Source: Dryocosmus kuriphilus (lineage: Eukaryota > Arthropoda > Insecta > Hymenoptera > Cynipidae). From it: 64,000 nucleotides of DNA. Below, one piece after another: positions 44,996 through 57,760 of the stretch. Both the position numbers and the translations under genes were made by a program. The DNA lies in assembly GCA_038277395.1 (NCBI GenBank), contig CM076197.1, positions 101,520,442 to 101,584,441 of the forward strand. Reading direction: 5' to 3'. The notes under the pieces are model-generated. The model saw only the letters and a program-made list of their open reading frames with translations, searched no databases and was not told the DNA's origin. Within the stretch, counting starts at the first letter, position 1. Each line of letters begins with the position of its first letter.

Positions 44996-45589
44996 GATAG
45001 GACGAAAATGCCAAATATTGAAAAAATAATACTATGCCTAAGAAAAGATTATTAGAACTCTTAAAAGTATAATACATTTGTAGCCATGTTTGTTACGTTT
45101 CTGGAAATCATAAATGAGTATTTGGAGCTTTCTCTACTTATTTTTAGTACTTGGCAGTGATTCGCTATTGCAAATATTGGTAACTTTAAAAAGTGTAGTT
45201 TAAAACTCTGCTTGAATAAATGATTCTCAGTTTTTTAAACAGGTACTTTTATTTGTATTACAACTTCTATAGAATTGTCATTTAATCATTGCGAATTCCA
45301 AGCTCGATTGCAAGATTGTAAATTCAATGGAGCTATTAATCTTTATGTGTAACTCTTTCTCTTAAAATATTTGTATACATCTGAGTGCAATATTTTGAGT
45401 CCATGCAGAGCTATATAGTTAAAAGGAAATAATAGTTGAGTGAAACAAAAAATGACCATGTGGAAAACTCTAGACTTATACATTTTTCTGCATGTTTTTA
45501 TCAGCTAGTCATTTATAAGGTGTTTTCGACAAAAAAAAATTGTAAACAAAAGTTTTTTTTCAATTAATTAATTATCTTTTATAGAGCAT
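44996..45589. other. No gene recognised
   Basis: AT-rich spacer between the fold-back element and Helitron remnant 2. No supported feature. Confidence 0.5.
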
Positions 45590-45962
45590 CTAGGGGGCTT
45601 CGCTCGCCAACCCCCCTCGGATGTATTCCTATCGGTATTCTGTATTCCTATCAGTATTCATGTTTCATGAAGTTTTGTTATTTTAATTCTCAAAAACTTT
45701 TCTTCTTCCTAACTCCTTTCGTTTCACTGTAGCCTTCCTCGTCCGCTCAATTAATCGATTCCTCCTTTCTTCTTCCGAAAGTTTTTGCCTCGGAGGCATG
45801 ACGCAATGAACACGATAAAGCAGCAACACACAAAATATATGTATTTATAGATGTGATGCGCGTGATCTTCGCCACCAGACTGATGGTCGAGTTTTATTCT
45901 TCGTTCTTCCTTATACGATATTCGTAGTCACCGCTCAAAGACTTTTTTATATAATAGAAGAA
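45590..45962 (-). mobile_element. Helitron remnant 2
   Basis: Shorter relative of 9237-9862. It shares the CTAGGGGGC end, the ggtattctgtattcctatca segment, the basic replicase leader region (gtttttgcctcggaggcat near 45785) and the 5' end tctattatataaaaaagt at about 45942-45958. The base outside the CTAG end is not the expected T on the minus strand. The replicase reading frame is disrupted. Confidence 0.7.
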
Positions 45963-47255
45963 TATACAACTCTTTCAAAATGGAAGGAGGTTTTTCAGAC
46001 TTCCAGAAACACTTAAAAATTCTCTAAAAAAAATTATACTTTTTTTAGGGCCTCAAACATTACTATTCTGAATAGTATTATTTACTATTTTCAAAATTTT
46101 GTACTGATGCTCTTTTTTTTGGTATTGTTGGAGAAACTAATATCATTGACGGAAATTGTGCCCTTTTTGACCGCCAAATTTTATCATCCGAGAGAATTTT
46201 GGAAGGCCTCATTTAAAAAATGAGGATATTATCGAGATTTACAGTTTTAGGGAAACTCGTCGTCCCTCTCACTCGTTTGTTTACTGACTGACGGGAAATG
46301 CCCTGTAAAAAAAAATTAACGAGTTCGATAGCACGCACCGAGTGATGGCTATCGATATCCTAATTAATGTGAAGCTTCTATCGTTTCCATCGACCTCGCC
46401 GCTTACGTGTACCTTCTCCTTCCCACCGAATCACACTTGTGTACACTACATTCTAAAGCCTTTAAACACACGTATTATCTTGTGTTAACGGCTGTAGCAT
46501 GAACAATCGTCAAACGTATTTCGAGTCTCTCGCAAGCCACCGTATCGTTTGAATCTCCTACGTGAAGAAAGGTACAATTTTCTTTATTAAAATCAATAAT
46601 AATAATAAAAGTGATAAATCTATCTATGAAATCATACATATAGATCTCAGTATCATTATACCTTTGTTGTGCCTAAAGATCAACGAGTGATTATTCCGCA
46701 TGCGGAAAATAGATAAGGAAAGGTAACATATGGAATATAATCAGTGAAAAATTTGAAGACAAGAATGGTTAGTTTAGATCATTTCTTTGCTACGAGTATA
46801 TTATTTAAAAGCTTAAATAACAGAAATCTAAAATTTATTATTATCTATTACAAATGAGTATTAATAAAAAAAAATTGCAAAAAAATGTTGAAGGGATTCA
46901 AACTGTTCTTTCAGAGTATGTATCCACGAAAGTAGTTTTTGTATTTAAATTCTAAATTTAACATTTTATTTGTTTGTTTTTCAAGCATGCTTTGTAATAT
47001 AATTGATAAGTGAGAATGTCACGTGGTATACTGTAGCGCGAGTTGGTGCAATAGCTTTAATCGAAAAACTGGTTTCAGTGCAACATATTCCAGTTTTACA
47101 ACTTTCCGTGTTATGTTTATTATATTACCTGAATGGTTTTTATATGATCGAATCCATTTCAAATCAGGCTGGTCTTACACTTCAAGTCGCAGAATCTGTT
47201 GGTAATGAAATAATATGTTGTTTTTGAGAGGAAATTAGACGATACATATTTTTGC
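45963..47255. other. No gene recognised; possible promoter or 5' exon near 46240-46570
   Basis: About 46300-46570 is GC-richer than its surroundings and ends in cctacgtgaagaaag followed by gtacaa, which could be a splice donor. It could be a 5' untranslated exon of the gene at 48894, but nothing proves the link. A hydrophobic open frame at 47003-47227 ends at a possible donor (gttggtaatg); I leave it uncalled. Confidence 0.25.
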
Positions 47256-47740
47256 GGTTTCCGAAAAAAAAAATTTTATACGAAGTTATTCTCGAAAACA
47301 ACTAAAGATACAAACAAATGTTAATATTAAAGCTAGTGCCACTAGAAAATTTCTGCAAAAATACATCTTTGTCTTTTGTGGGGTCTTATAGATAAGCTTC
47401 TTTTTACGATTTCAAAATTCGTTGTAAAAAATAATGAAAATTTTCTGGAAGACCCCACCTTTTTTATTTTTTTAAAAGTTTCTGCTTATATAAGGAAGGC
47501 ATTCTATCATGTTCATGCGGGCTAAGCCATTTTCAAGGCCTGGAAAATTTTACTCCCACGAAAATTGAATTTTCACATTTTTCTCGTAAACGCTGCAAGA
47601 TATATCACAAAAGACAAAGCGGTTTTTTTTGCAGAAATTTTCTAGTGGCGCTAACTTTTGTATCTTCTGCTATTTTCGGGAAATATGGCGAAAACTTGAT
47701 TTCATGAGAAAAAAAAAATTCTCCTGGCGACAAAAATGGT
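47256..47740. repeat. Inverted-repeat remnant
   Basis: gccactagaaaatttctgca with the following tttgtcttttgtg (about 47335-47385) has an inverted partner at about 47605-47655, and weaker pairing extends outward to both limits. Non-coding; probably a small fold-back element. Confidence 0.6.
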
Positions 47741-47802
47741 TTAGCCCACACACATTGATGTTTTATAAAAGCCCTTTATTTTCATAAAGTTACACTTTTC
47801 CG

Positions 47803-47848
47803 CACGCTACGTGGCTGGATGGAAAAGTGCAACTTTGCGCCTACTTCA
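47803..47848. repeat. Short hairpin
   Basis: aaagttacacttttcc pairs with ggaaaagtgcaacttt around a ~19-base loop with one mismatch. Confidence 0.55.
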
Positions 47849-48004
47849 GAGGCATGAAATGTGGTACTTATCATGCAGGTTAAACACAAATTTATTTAAT
47901 GATGTTGTTTGAAGTTTGACACCAATTAGCTGATGCTTTTTTGTTGAACAGGTGTGAATCTCAATAAAAAGGGTGTTAATATTTATTTGGCGTACTGGTT
48001 ATTC

Positions 48005-48340
48005 GGTATACGACGTTTCATCCGTCGACGTCGGGCGTCTTCAGAATTACAACTTTATGGAACCTAGATACAGATAACAATAGAGCTAATTACAGTGTTC
48101 TTTAAAATCATGTAAAAATTGTAATGTGTTTACTTCTTACCATTGTTCGGAATTAACAGAGCACGTCGTGATTTAGAGCCACTGTTGAACCTTATAAGTG
48201 ACACTATATATATATATATATATACATGATTTTAGGGAACATTGTGATTCGCTCTATTATTATCTTTATCTAGCTTCCATATGGTTCTGATTCTGAGGAG
48301 GCCCGGCGCGGCCTTGACGGGCAGAACCTTAAGCGTTTGT
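48005..48340. repeat. Two PLE 3' ends in inverted orientation
   Basis: The region 48030-48120 is the approximate reverse complement of 48225-48325 (shared taaaatcatgta, atagagc, gaacctagat/gaagctagat). The minus strand at 48010-48050 reads ctgaagacgcc...gatgaaacgtcg, which resembles a degenerate hammerhead region as found at PLE 3' ends. A (ta)n run sits between the arms (about 48208-48226). No RT sequence remains. Confidence 0.4.
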
Positions 48341-48893
48341 CAAGAATAAATAGACCAGATAACGACAACCTTAACCCTCTTTTTATTGTTTGACACAAAT
48401 GATTTCTCAATTCATAGAAACAAAGATATCCATATCATAATTGTGAAAATGATTCAATATGAAAATCTAATTTTTTATATTACTTTTTTTTCGTGTATAG
48501 TATAATATTCGGAAATAAAATAGAAACAGATAAGAAGTATTATATGTGCATTACACGATTGCACTCTAAAATATGACAACATACTCTTTTGAACATAAAA
48601 TTTTTATTTGATAAATGATACGCTGAGGATAAGTAACAGTTTTTATTTAGAAGTATTTATAGGTAAAATGGAATGAAATAGAACGATAAAATAGAAGAAA
48701 AGTAAACCTGGCTTGCAAGCTCCTCAGAACCAATCCTTACGGTTGTACTCGAGTCACGCACGGTTTGTTGAAAAATTCTCATCTTTCACTGGTACATCAA
48801 AACTTTACTTATGATATCTATATGTGTGTAAATTCATTGTTAGAATTTTTAAACATTATTTGTTTTTCCGATTCAACAGAATTACTACCAAAT

Positions 48894-49442
48894 ATGGAAT
48901 CAGAAGAAAGGATTGACTCTCAAATCACCCATAGAAAAGGTAAGAAACTTTTTCTTTAATTTTGAAATATGTCTTTGACAATAAAATAATGAAAAATGTT
49001 TCTTTGTTTATAGTGAAACAAATAATTATACTTTCATTATTTTCATTTCCAATAAAGGCCGTCAGTTTAAGAGAATTCTGATATTAATTATAACCACAAT
49101 CCACCCCAAAATCTAAATTCATCTCGTGTCTTGACAGGAAAAGAGAAGCCTGTGATCGAAGACGTGAATACGGAGCTTACAGAAGAAGCAGCACAGAATC
49201 AGGAAAATGGCGATACATCAACAGCACAAGTAAAGCAAGAAATAGAGGACCCTCCTAAACTACGTCCACAGGAAGATTTTACTACCTGGGGCACAGTCAA
49301 ATATTGGTTTTATTTATTTAGATACTATCACTACTATTACGCTGATAAACTTGATAAATGCATAGCAGCTGGTTGTTTATGGTTTATGAGAATGTACTTC
49401 AAACTCCTTGGACTTGTTGATGCTGAACCATCAGCAGAATAG
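48894..49442 (+). CDS. Uncharacterised two-exon gene, 116 aa (join 48894-48939, 49138-49442)
   Basis: The best candidate for a host gene. Coding exon 1 starts at ATG 48894 (MESEERIDSQITHRK) and ends at a good donor (aag/gtaaga, intron from 48940). Exon 2 follows an acceptor ttgacag at 49137 and keeps the frame (phase 1). Upstream, a pyrimidine-rich tract and ttcaacag at about 48879 look like an acceptor, implying an earlier 5' untranslated exon. The N-terminal half is acidic and probably disordered (EELTEEAAQNQENGD-like composition). The C-terminal half is strikingly aromatic (TWGTVKYWFYLFRYYHYYYA) followed by DKCIAAGCLWFMRMYFKLLGL, possibly one membrane-associated segment. I do not recognise the family and assign no function. 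Confidence 0.6.
48940..49137 (+). other. Intron of the uncharacterised gene
   Basis: 198 bp, GT at 48940-48941 and AG at 49136-49137, with a pyrimidine-rich 3' part. Splicing keeps the reading frame across both exons. Confidence 0.6.
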
Positions 49443-51444
49443 AACATAAATTATAAATGCAGCTTAAAATTCCATCGATCTGTTCCTGTCTCAAAAATTT
49501 GTTGTTTTAACATAGCTTACTTCATAATTATTTTAACTGTTGATTACTGATCTATAATATAGATGAGTAAATACTGATTATTCCATTGTTAATTTTCGTA
49601 CATCACTAAACTATTTATTATCACAAATATAATGTAAAATATCTAAATATCTTTTTATGCAATCTGACAAAAGCGTTATTCAAAGAATCTATCAGAAATT
49701 TTTCTTGTGGAAGAAAATTCTCGAGAAAAATATTTATTTATGACTGATATCTAACTTCGACATACATTATATATCGAGTATATTTCTGCAACATGTTGAG
49801 TAATGCTTCAAAGCTCAATCCCCTGTTATATCGCGTATAAGAATTTTTAGCTCTGCATGAGTGTACTAAAGAGATGACCTACTTTTTTTATAAGCACGTT
49901 TTAAAGGTGGTTCAAACGTTCGTGGCAGGTTTCTAAGAAATTCAAAGAACTTTGCGTATTCAACAGAGCAGAGAAAAAGTTCCTCCAATACCTCCTTTGT
50001 ACAATACAACTAGTGTTTACTACTAGCGTTTTATTAGAATGAAAATATGGAATAACTAGATTCAGCTTACAAATTCAATCATTTCTTGTGTGCGAATCAA
50101 TGAAATCGAATTCATGCAACCAAATATCCAATTTTAAAAAACTTTCATCAGATGACTTACGTTTTTTTTGAGATAAAGCGCAGTTTGAACTTCGTTTCCT
50201 TCAAAAAAAAGACGCGTGTCTCATGTCTGAAGTTGCTGAATTGGAAATATTTTATTTGCGATCTGATTCGTTCAATTCGAATGCCGAAGTATCGATTAAT
50301 TATCGAATAAAAGCATGGCTGAGCTGCACGATGGGATTTTTAAACTCTGTTTAAAGAATTGGGTCATAGATCTCGCAGTCTATGTTCAGATGACTCTAGA
50401 AAACATATAAGTCTTGACGCTGATGACTGGTTAGAGTTGGGTTAGCGGAAAAATCTGAAGTGGTTTCCCGAAGGATGCCTGATTTCTAATTACTTGAACC
50501 TCTCGGATCGGTAAAATCTACTGATGCTTCTGTAATATCCACTACATTACCATTGTAGGCTCAGTTGAGTGGATGGTAGATATATTTACTGTATTAAATA
50601 TTATGGGTGGAAATGCTAAGTAATATTTACACATTCTCTCCCTCATTAATAGCAAGTTTTTACCGTTACTCTTGTAGATGCCATGCCAACATGGTTTTCT
50701 CTACGAAATCCTAAAAATCTTTCTAATGTTTAAGACAAAAGCCGACCCATCACAAAAAACACAAAAAATTAAAGTGTACTCATAATTTGTTAAAATCAAT
50801 TGTAAAGAATTTTAAAATTTATGTGTCAAAGCAAGATTTTTATGCTGCTTCGATAACAAAGTTTGGTGGCTCAATATTACCTATTCTGATGTTTTTTTGG
50901 GTCGCTCATAATGAATCTGAAGTCTTAATTATCATGAAATCCAGTTTGGTAGTTCCACATTATCTAATCTGAAGTTTCTTTGGTCGATGATAACGAACAT
51001 GAACTATAAAGGCAGATTTTTTTAATTAAAAGTGGCTGATCCAATATGACGAATGATACATAAAAAAATTCTATTACAACTAACGTTATGTATTTTAGGA
51101 GATAATTTAAAGATAAAATTCCAAAACGATGCATGATGTCATGCACGATTTTCAAGATTCATAATGGCTGATCATATATCGCGGAACATGCATAAAAAAT
51201 GATTTATTGACCACCATATTGGATCAATCATTTTCAGGGTCCGGACCGAAACGACACAACGTACTTTCGTGCGACTTTCGTTTCGTATTTTATACTTTCC
51301 AAGCTTAACATTATTCACTCGGTTTGAGTTCCGTTTCTTAAAATACCAAAATTAGTGAAAATTGTAATGAAATTTTTTAATTAGGCCATAATTGTAAAAG
51401 ATATATTATTTCAATCATGTTTAGTTGTATGTTAATATTAGGTA
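49443..51444. other. Probable 3' UTR, then no gene recognised
   Basis: The first few hundred bases are AT-rich and may be 3' UTR of the preceding gene, but I see no clear aataaa close to the stop. The rest is anonymous. Open frames at 50787 and 50964 are compositional. Confidence 0.35.
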
Positions 51445-53354
51445 GCGAAAAATAAGACTTTATATTCCCCTTACAATGTCAACAAAATCCCTGTAAATAA
51501 TATTGTAGCTAACATTGAAAATTGCATCAAAAACTTAGAAGAAGATGAAAAAAAGTTGAATATTAGAAAAACAGTGACACAAATTATTTTAAATCATAAA
51601 AATAACAACATTTTCAAAAACAATAATAATATTGCTGACACTGTTAAAAGCTTCCAAAAAGATCATAGTGATTTAATTTTTCTTAAAGCGGACAAAGGTA
51701 ATATTACAGTAGGAGCAAATAAAGATGATTATAACAAAGGTATTGAAAACATTTTGCAAAATAATATTTTATATAAAAGTGTAAAAACTAATCTAATCCC
51801 GACAGTGGAAAATAAATGTAACGACATTGTAAAAAGGTGGGAGAAAAAAACTTATATAAATAACAAGACTGCTTATCATTTGAAAACCTATAGTAGTGTC
51901 GTTGCAAAAGCTTATGCGCTCCCTAAAGTTCACAAACCAGTTCTAAGTTGGAGACTAATTGTTTCAACCATTGGATCACCTACATATAACTTATCAAAAT
52001 TTCTGTCAAACATTTTAAAACCTATATCAGGAACAACAGATTCTTATATAAAAAATAGCTGGGAACTAAAAGAAAAAATTAATAAAATCTCTGTACCTCC
52101 AACACACACATTATGTAGTATCTTTAGATATTGTGTCCATGTTTGACAACATACCGTTAGATTTAGCTTTAGATTGTATCGAAGAAAAATTAAACTTAAA
52201 CAGAAATTTAACAAAAATCTCCAAAAATGAAATCTTGATAGTGGTTAGAACAGTTTTTAATAACTTGGTTTTTTCATTTAATAAAAAATTGTATAAACAA
52301 ATTTCTGGCTGCCCAATGGGGTCTCCGTTATCTCCAATAGTTTCAAATTTGGTTCTTGAAGATATTGAAAAAAGAGCCTTATCCCAATTAACTTTAAACC
52401 TATTTTCTATAAACGGTATGTGGATGATATATTCACAATTATACCACATGATAAAATTAATGAAGTTTTAAACATCTTTAATAGTATCGATGAGTCCATT
52501 CAATTCACATTTGAAATAGAAAAGAATAATAGTTTAAACTTTTTAGATTTAGAAATTATAAAAAATAACAATGGAAAATTAGTTACAAATTGGTTTAAAA
52601 AACCAGCTTGGTCTGGACGTTATCTAAATTATGAATCTCATCATTTATTTAACCAAAAGATCGGGTTGATAAAAGGCTTGATTGATAGATGCATAAAATT
52701 GAGTGATGTAAAATTTAGACAAGAAAATGTAGAACAATTAAAAGAAACTTTACAATTGAATAACTATCCGCTTCCGTTGATAGAAAGTGTAATTAAAGAA
52801 CGAATTCACGAAATTTATAACTCCTCTAATATTGAAAAGAAGAAAAAGAAATATTTAGAACAATTTAAAAAAACTGATTTAAATGTCACTTTGCCTTATT
52901 TATATACAAGGTCTTTCAGAAAGATTAAAAAGGTCTTTAAAAAAAATTTGATATTAATGTTCATTTCAATAATAATCACACTTTAGATACATTTCTGGCA
53001 AATAAAAAAGATTTTGACAATATTGAAAACAAATCAGGAGTTATTTATCTTATAAAATGCAAAATTTGTGATAAAGTATATATTGGGGAAACTGGAAGGA
53101 GATTAAAAACAAGAATTTACGAACATAAAAGGGATTGTGAAATTGGAAATTTAAATACAGGCTTATCACAACATTCATGGAATTTAAACCATGATTTTGA
53201 TTTTAATAATATCAAAATTCTAGCTCGAGAAAAAGATATGTTTAAAAGAAGAATTTTAGAATCTATTTATATTAAAAAACATTTTAAAATCTCAATAAAT
53301 CTGAATACAGAAATAAAAAATATAAACCAGATTTACCAGTGCATTCTAAACTAA
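51445..53354 (+). pseudogene. Fourth Penelope-like element, RT / GIY-YIG, frameshifted
   Basis: Coding sequence is recognisable from about 51445 (NKTLYSPYNVNKIP) and is 5'-truncated there. Motifs in order: FLKADKGNITVGANKDDY (~51680), AYALPKVHKP (~51910), VSLDIVSMFDNIP (~52115-52150), QISGCPMGSPLSPIVSN (~52310), FYKRYVDDIF (YVDD at 52417-52428), LNFLDLEI (~52540), and the nuclease YLIKCKICDKVYIGETGRRL (~53050-53105). The C-terminal region ends at a stop at 53352-53354. Frameshifts near 52105, 52400 and 52950 break it into four pieces. The catalytic residues are still present, so decay is moderate. It is a different subfamily from the copies at 25-31 kb and 32-34 kb. Confidence 0.88.
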
Positions 53355-53814
53355 AAAATTTCATTGAATCTCATCAGCTTAATTTTATTTCTCAAGGCTT
53401 TGGCGCGCTTTTCATCAGAGGTTTATTATGTTTCTATATAAATTTGTACCTTGGTAATCAGTACACTGTTTATCGTCCGATCGTAAGCATCTCTACTTCA
53501 AAAATTTAATACTTATAATTTTGGAGTTCCAAAAACATCGGAACTTCAAATATGATTAAAAATGTAAAAAGTGTTGACTAAAATGTGATTTTTTCAAAAA
53601 AATTTGTTGAAAAAACAACATATGAAGGATGAGAAATTTGATAGAACTATTATTGACATTATTGTTCTACACTAGAGATATTTTAATTTTATATACTACA
53701 TCGATCGACATTTAAGGTAAACATTTATAATTCATCATTTTTAGAAAAACATTATTAATGTAGCGTTTTGAAGTTTTATTATATTATTTTTGATTATATT
53801 TATTCTTATTGTAG

Positions 53815-53875
53815 ATTTCTTGAAAAAGACCCGCAGTAGAGCAGTAGAGGTCGAAACGTCGAAATATTATGACTT
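53815..53875 (+). ncRNA. Degenerate hammerhead-like 3' motif of the fourth PLE
   Basis: agaccc...gaggtc forms a stem, followed directly by GAAACGTCGAAA, the GAAAC part of a hammerhead core. The preceding CTGATGA is replaced by cttgaaaaa, so it is unlikely to be active. Confidence 0.35.
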
Positions 53876-53889
53876 TTAATAAATTTTGA

Positions 53890-55375
53890 CTATTTATTCT
53901 AAAGATTAATTGTTTTTATTATATGACCATAAGACCAACGAAACATTTACATACTAGGTAATCTTGAACCATGAAACTGGATTTCATGATAATTAAAACG
54001 TTTGTTTAGTCGTCATCCGTCATACTGGGTCAAATGTTTTGAATTTTAAAAAGCTGAGTTAAGATTCCTTATAAGCGACTCCAAAAAAACGTCAGAGTAG
54101 GTAATCTTGAGCAGCTAAAATTTATGTCACGGTAATTTAGACATTTTTTTAAACTATGGACCGTCATTTAATGGGTAAACTATTTTGAACTTTCAAAATA
54201 CGACTTCAGATTCGTTAATTATCGTTATTGAAGTATCATGAAAATCCTGCCTTGAAGGAAACAGAAAAAAAATATTTAGAGTAAATGATTTTGAGTTATT
54301 GAAATGGTATGAAAATCCTGCTTTGAAGCAGATAGAATAATTTGTTAATAACTTGGCTCATTCCGCATTACCATGAAATTAATTATCACCGCAATTTAAA
54401 CGATATTTTCTGTGATTGATTTTTGCGATCACTATTATCATTATAAATAGTGACAAAGCCATTTGGAAACCGGTTTGTATTTTTTTCTAAACAATACAAA
54501 GAATAACAGATCCAAAGAAAATTTCTTTGCAAACACTTTTTAAACGAAAATATATTCATGCAAGAAATCACAATCTTTATTCACGGTTCCTTCCATTTAT
54601 AGCCATTCGATGGAAGAAATTATAATTCAATTAATTTTGGAAAAAATTATTTTATAATGTATAATAATAAAATTTAAAAATTACAGAATAATTATTATAC
54701 TATTTTAAGATCTTCTCAGATATCATAAAGGTTAAAAAGCTTTCAGGATTTCGCAGGTGAAACCATGATACCTGCATGTCTGTTTTGCTCGCATATATGT
54801 ACAAAAAAATACAACCTACTATTCTATCGTTTTTAGTGAGACATATATAGCGAAATAGGCAGAGATAGGAAAGGAGATGAAAGGGGATAAAAGTAGTAAG
54901 GTAGAAGAGGAAAAATAGTGAAGAGAAAAAAAGAGAGCAAAAACGACAGGCAGAATCAGAGGCAATTCCAGAAGCAGATAAGCAAAAAAGGTACATATAC
55001 AGAGACATGCGGACAGAGGCATTATATTGAGACAGAAAAAAACAAAAAAAAGAAGCAGAGAAATTGGGAGGAGGGGGAAGTTGTAATGTCATATAAGAAC
55101 AGAATGAGATAGACCCATTGACAGAAATAAGACAAAGGCAGATCAGAATCAGACACTGAGGCAGAGGCAGATTTTTCGGGTTATGAACAATATGAACCAA
55201 GAACGAAAAATTAAACACCAGGTGTTTCGTATGTAAAAGATTTTTTTTAAATGAGTTGCTAGTACTGATAAAATACCAGATTTACACGTATATGGATGTT
55301 CCAAGCAAGTATTAAAAATATTAAAAGGCAAAGGTTATTTAAGTCAACTTTATTGACTTTTCAGTTTTTTTAGCA
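53890..55375. other. No gene recognised
   Basis: Anonymous AT-rich DNA with recurring weak motifs around atgaaatcctgc (about 54240, 54310). A 172-codon minus-strand open frame at 54700-55218 overlaps an A/G-rich tract on the plus strand and looks compositional. Confidence 0.4.
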
Positions 55376-56065
55376 CATAAAACGAAGATTTTTGTTTTCG
55401 AAAGAAGCGGTGAGGAAACAGTATGCAATATTGATCTAAATGGAAAGAGAGTTGAACAAGTTGATCATTTCGTGTATCTTGGAAGCTTTTCTACTGCTGA
55501 CGGTAAGGTAGATGGAGAAATATCCAGACGTATAAACGAGGGTAGTAAGGTTATAGGCAATATAAACGCTAATGGCTAAAGTCAGTAATGAGTGTGCTGC
55601 TCTCAGAGAATGTGGCATAGCGTAGAAGCAACTCTGGTGCATAAGGGTGAAAGAAATTTGTTGAGATGGTTTGGTCATGTTGTCAGAATGGAAGAAGAAC
55701 GTCTAGCGAAACAAGTACATCTCGGTGAAGTGAACGGTCACGCACCGAGATGTAGACCGAGGAAAGAATAGTGGAAATGTGTAAATAAGACTCTTAAGTA
55801 AAAAGATATAAAGAGCCATAGGAATACAAGAGATTGCATGAAATGATGTATGGATATAAAGGAAGCGAAAGCTGTATGTTAGGATAGAGATGTGTGGCGA
55901 AAAATTGTTTATAAGAAATGTGTGACGAACGCCTGAAACGAAGGACTTTTGATACTCATGGGCCCTGGTGAAAGGCTTTGCTTAGTGAATATGGTTTGGG
56001 TTAAGCGTGTTGATCCCCATATGGCTGCGCGAAGCTGTCCATCAGGGGTGATTGATAGAGAGATA
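55376..56065 (+). pseudogene. RTE-like LINE, C-terminal fragment
   Basis: 5'-truncated end of a non-LTR retrotransposon reverse transcriptase ORF. Readable parts: KTKIFVFERSGEETVCNIDL then FVYLGSFSTADGKVDGEISR (55376-55530), a frame change, and NLLRWFGHVVRMEEERLAKQ (about 55655-55715) with RCRPRK downstream. YLGS followed by a RW(F/L)GHV.RM block is typical of the region after the RT domain in RTE-like and related LINEs. No RT active site remains. Multiple stops follow. Confidence 0.7.
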
Positions 56066-57760
56066 GACCGGCGAATCGGTTCAGAACGGTGTTGTGGGAC
56101 TAGTGTGTTGTTTGAATGAGCAGCATGCGACTTCTAGGTCAATCTAAAATCTATACCGTCCAATACGCATCCGATATTTGGGACCAGAGATCTAAGATAT
56201 ATCAAAGATTGATTTACCTTCCTCAAGACTCATTTTTCGTAATATTCGAGAATCCTGATACCACCAACTTTAGGAATTTACTGCAAAGCGACCTTCTATG
56301 GCAACACCTGTAACTTGCTTCAGTATAAGCTTGCAGGGGAAGAAAAATTCCGACAGCAAGATTGCCAACACAGTAGGATATTATTCGTGAGTGGTTGCAA
56401 TAATGCCGCTTGTCCAAAAGAAACAGAAAGAAACTGGAAATAAGAATGCAGCTGTGCTCTACATTTCTAGGAATGCTGGAATAATGTGAAGACTCAGATC
56501 TATAAGACGAAAATGTCCTTAAAATGCGTTTTATCACCCCTTTACATGGATAATAAAACTTGGCTAAACCGAGACACGGGATACTGAGCTTCAGGACAAA
56601 TTTTCAAATTATTACGTCCCCGAGAAAGAAAGTTGTTTCAAAACATCTTATATAAAGAAAACTGTACAATTTTGTGCGCAGTTTGGCATTCTTTACATAT
56701 TAAGTTTATTCAGTAGAGATATTTTGCTCTTAAACAAGCTTAATCGAAATCTTTAATCTTTAAAACTGAAAAAATTTGAAAAAGATTCATATGGAAAAAT
56801 ACAATTGCAAATCCTTTATATTATCCAAGTATGTTTGCTGAATTGTTATTTAAAATAGGTATTACTGATACCCTAATATTAATTTTTAAATTGATTAGTT
56901 TATGAGCTTCCTAATTCTGGGATTTTGATGATACGATTCATGCGCATGGCAAATTAGCAAGATGCCATTTGCCTAATACCACTAGGAACTAGAGTTTTAG
57001 TGGCAAACCCCATTTAGCGAGACTGCAACGATAATTACAATATTATTTAACTGCAAAAGCCCGGATTTTAATTTAACCCTAAAAAACAAGGCATAATAAA
57101 TTTAAATTGAATGAAACATGAAATGTGCTCTAAACCCGTCATAATTTCTCGACATCTCTAAATCAATAAACTTATTAAGGGTAACTTTTATCTTTAATTC
57201 ATAAAAAAGTGTTACGAAGAACATGTTTTATTTTACAACAAATTACAGTAAGGTACGAAATTATATATATTAATAGCGAACGCACTTTTTTCTGCGGGGT
57301 TTATCATATACTGTTATGTTGTAAACAATTGACATAACTTACCTATTTCTTGATTCATTCTTTTTGGTCTGGCGTTGACGAAAATTTATTTATATTAATT
57401 AGATTTAATCGCAACCGGAATCAGGGATGAGGTTATTCAATGAGACAATAGAAATTTAAAACTTGAATTAAATCTACTTTTATTTTCTTTTACAAATTTT
57501 GAGTGTGGATTCGTCAGCCTTCCTTAAGTCTGGAGGACAGCATGAAATTAGTAAAAGAACTTTAAATATTTTATGCAGGGTCACTTAAAGAGCAAATTGA
57601 GGGAAATGTTAAGTACTCACCAGAATTTTACATGTTCGCTTGTCACTTCACTGATAATAATTCAACATTGGCAACTGGTATTTGTTGGAGGTGGATTCCT
57701 CAAAGTGACTGAGGCAGAATCTCAGATGCAGAATCACTGAGATTAGAGGCGACCAAATGG
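56066..57760. other. No gene recognised
   Basis: Anonymous AT-rich sequence. Open frames at 56116 (+) and 56223 (-) overlap and show no domain. Confidence 0.4.

Noticed and set aside
47003..47227. Hydrophobic 74-codon frame followed by a possible splice donor
   Set aside because: Could be an exon, but no partner exon or homology is visible.
54700..55218. 172-codon minus-strand frame rich in Leu, Phe and Ser
   Set aside because: Opposite an A/G-rich tract; compositional.
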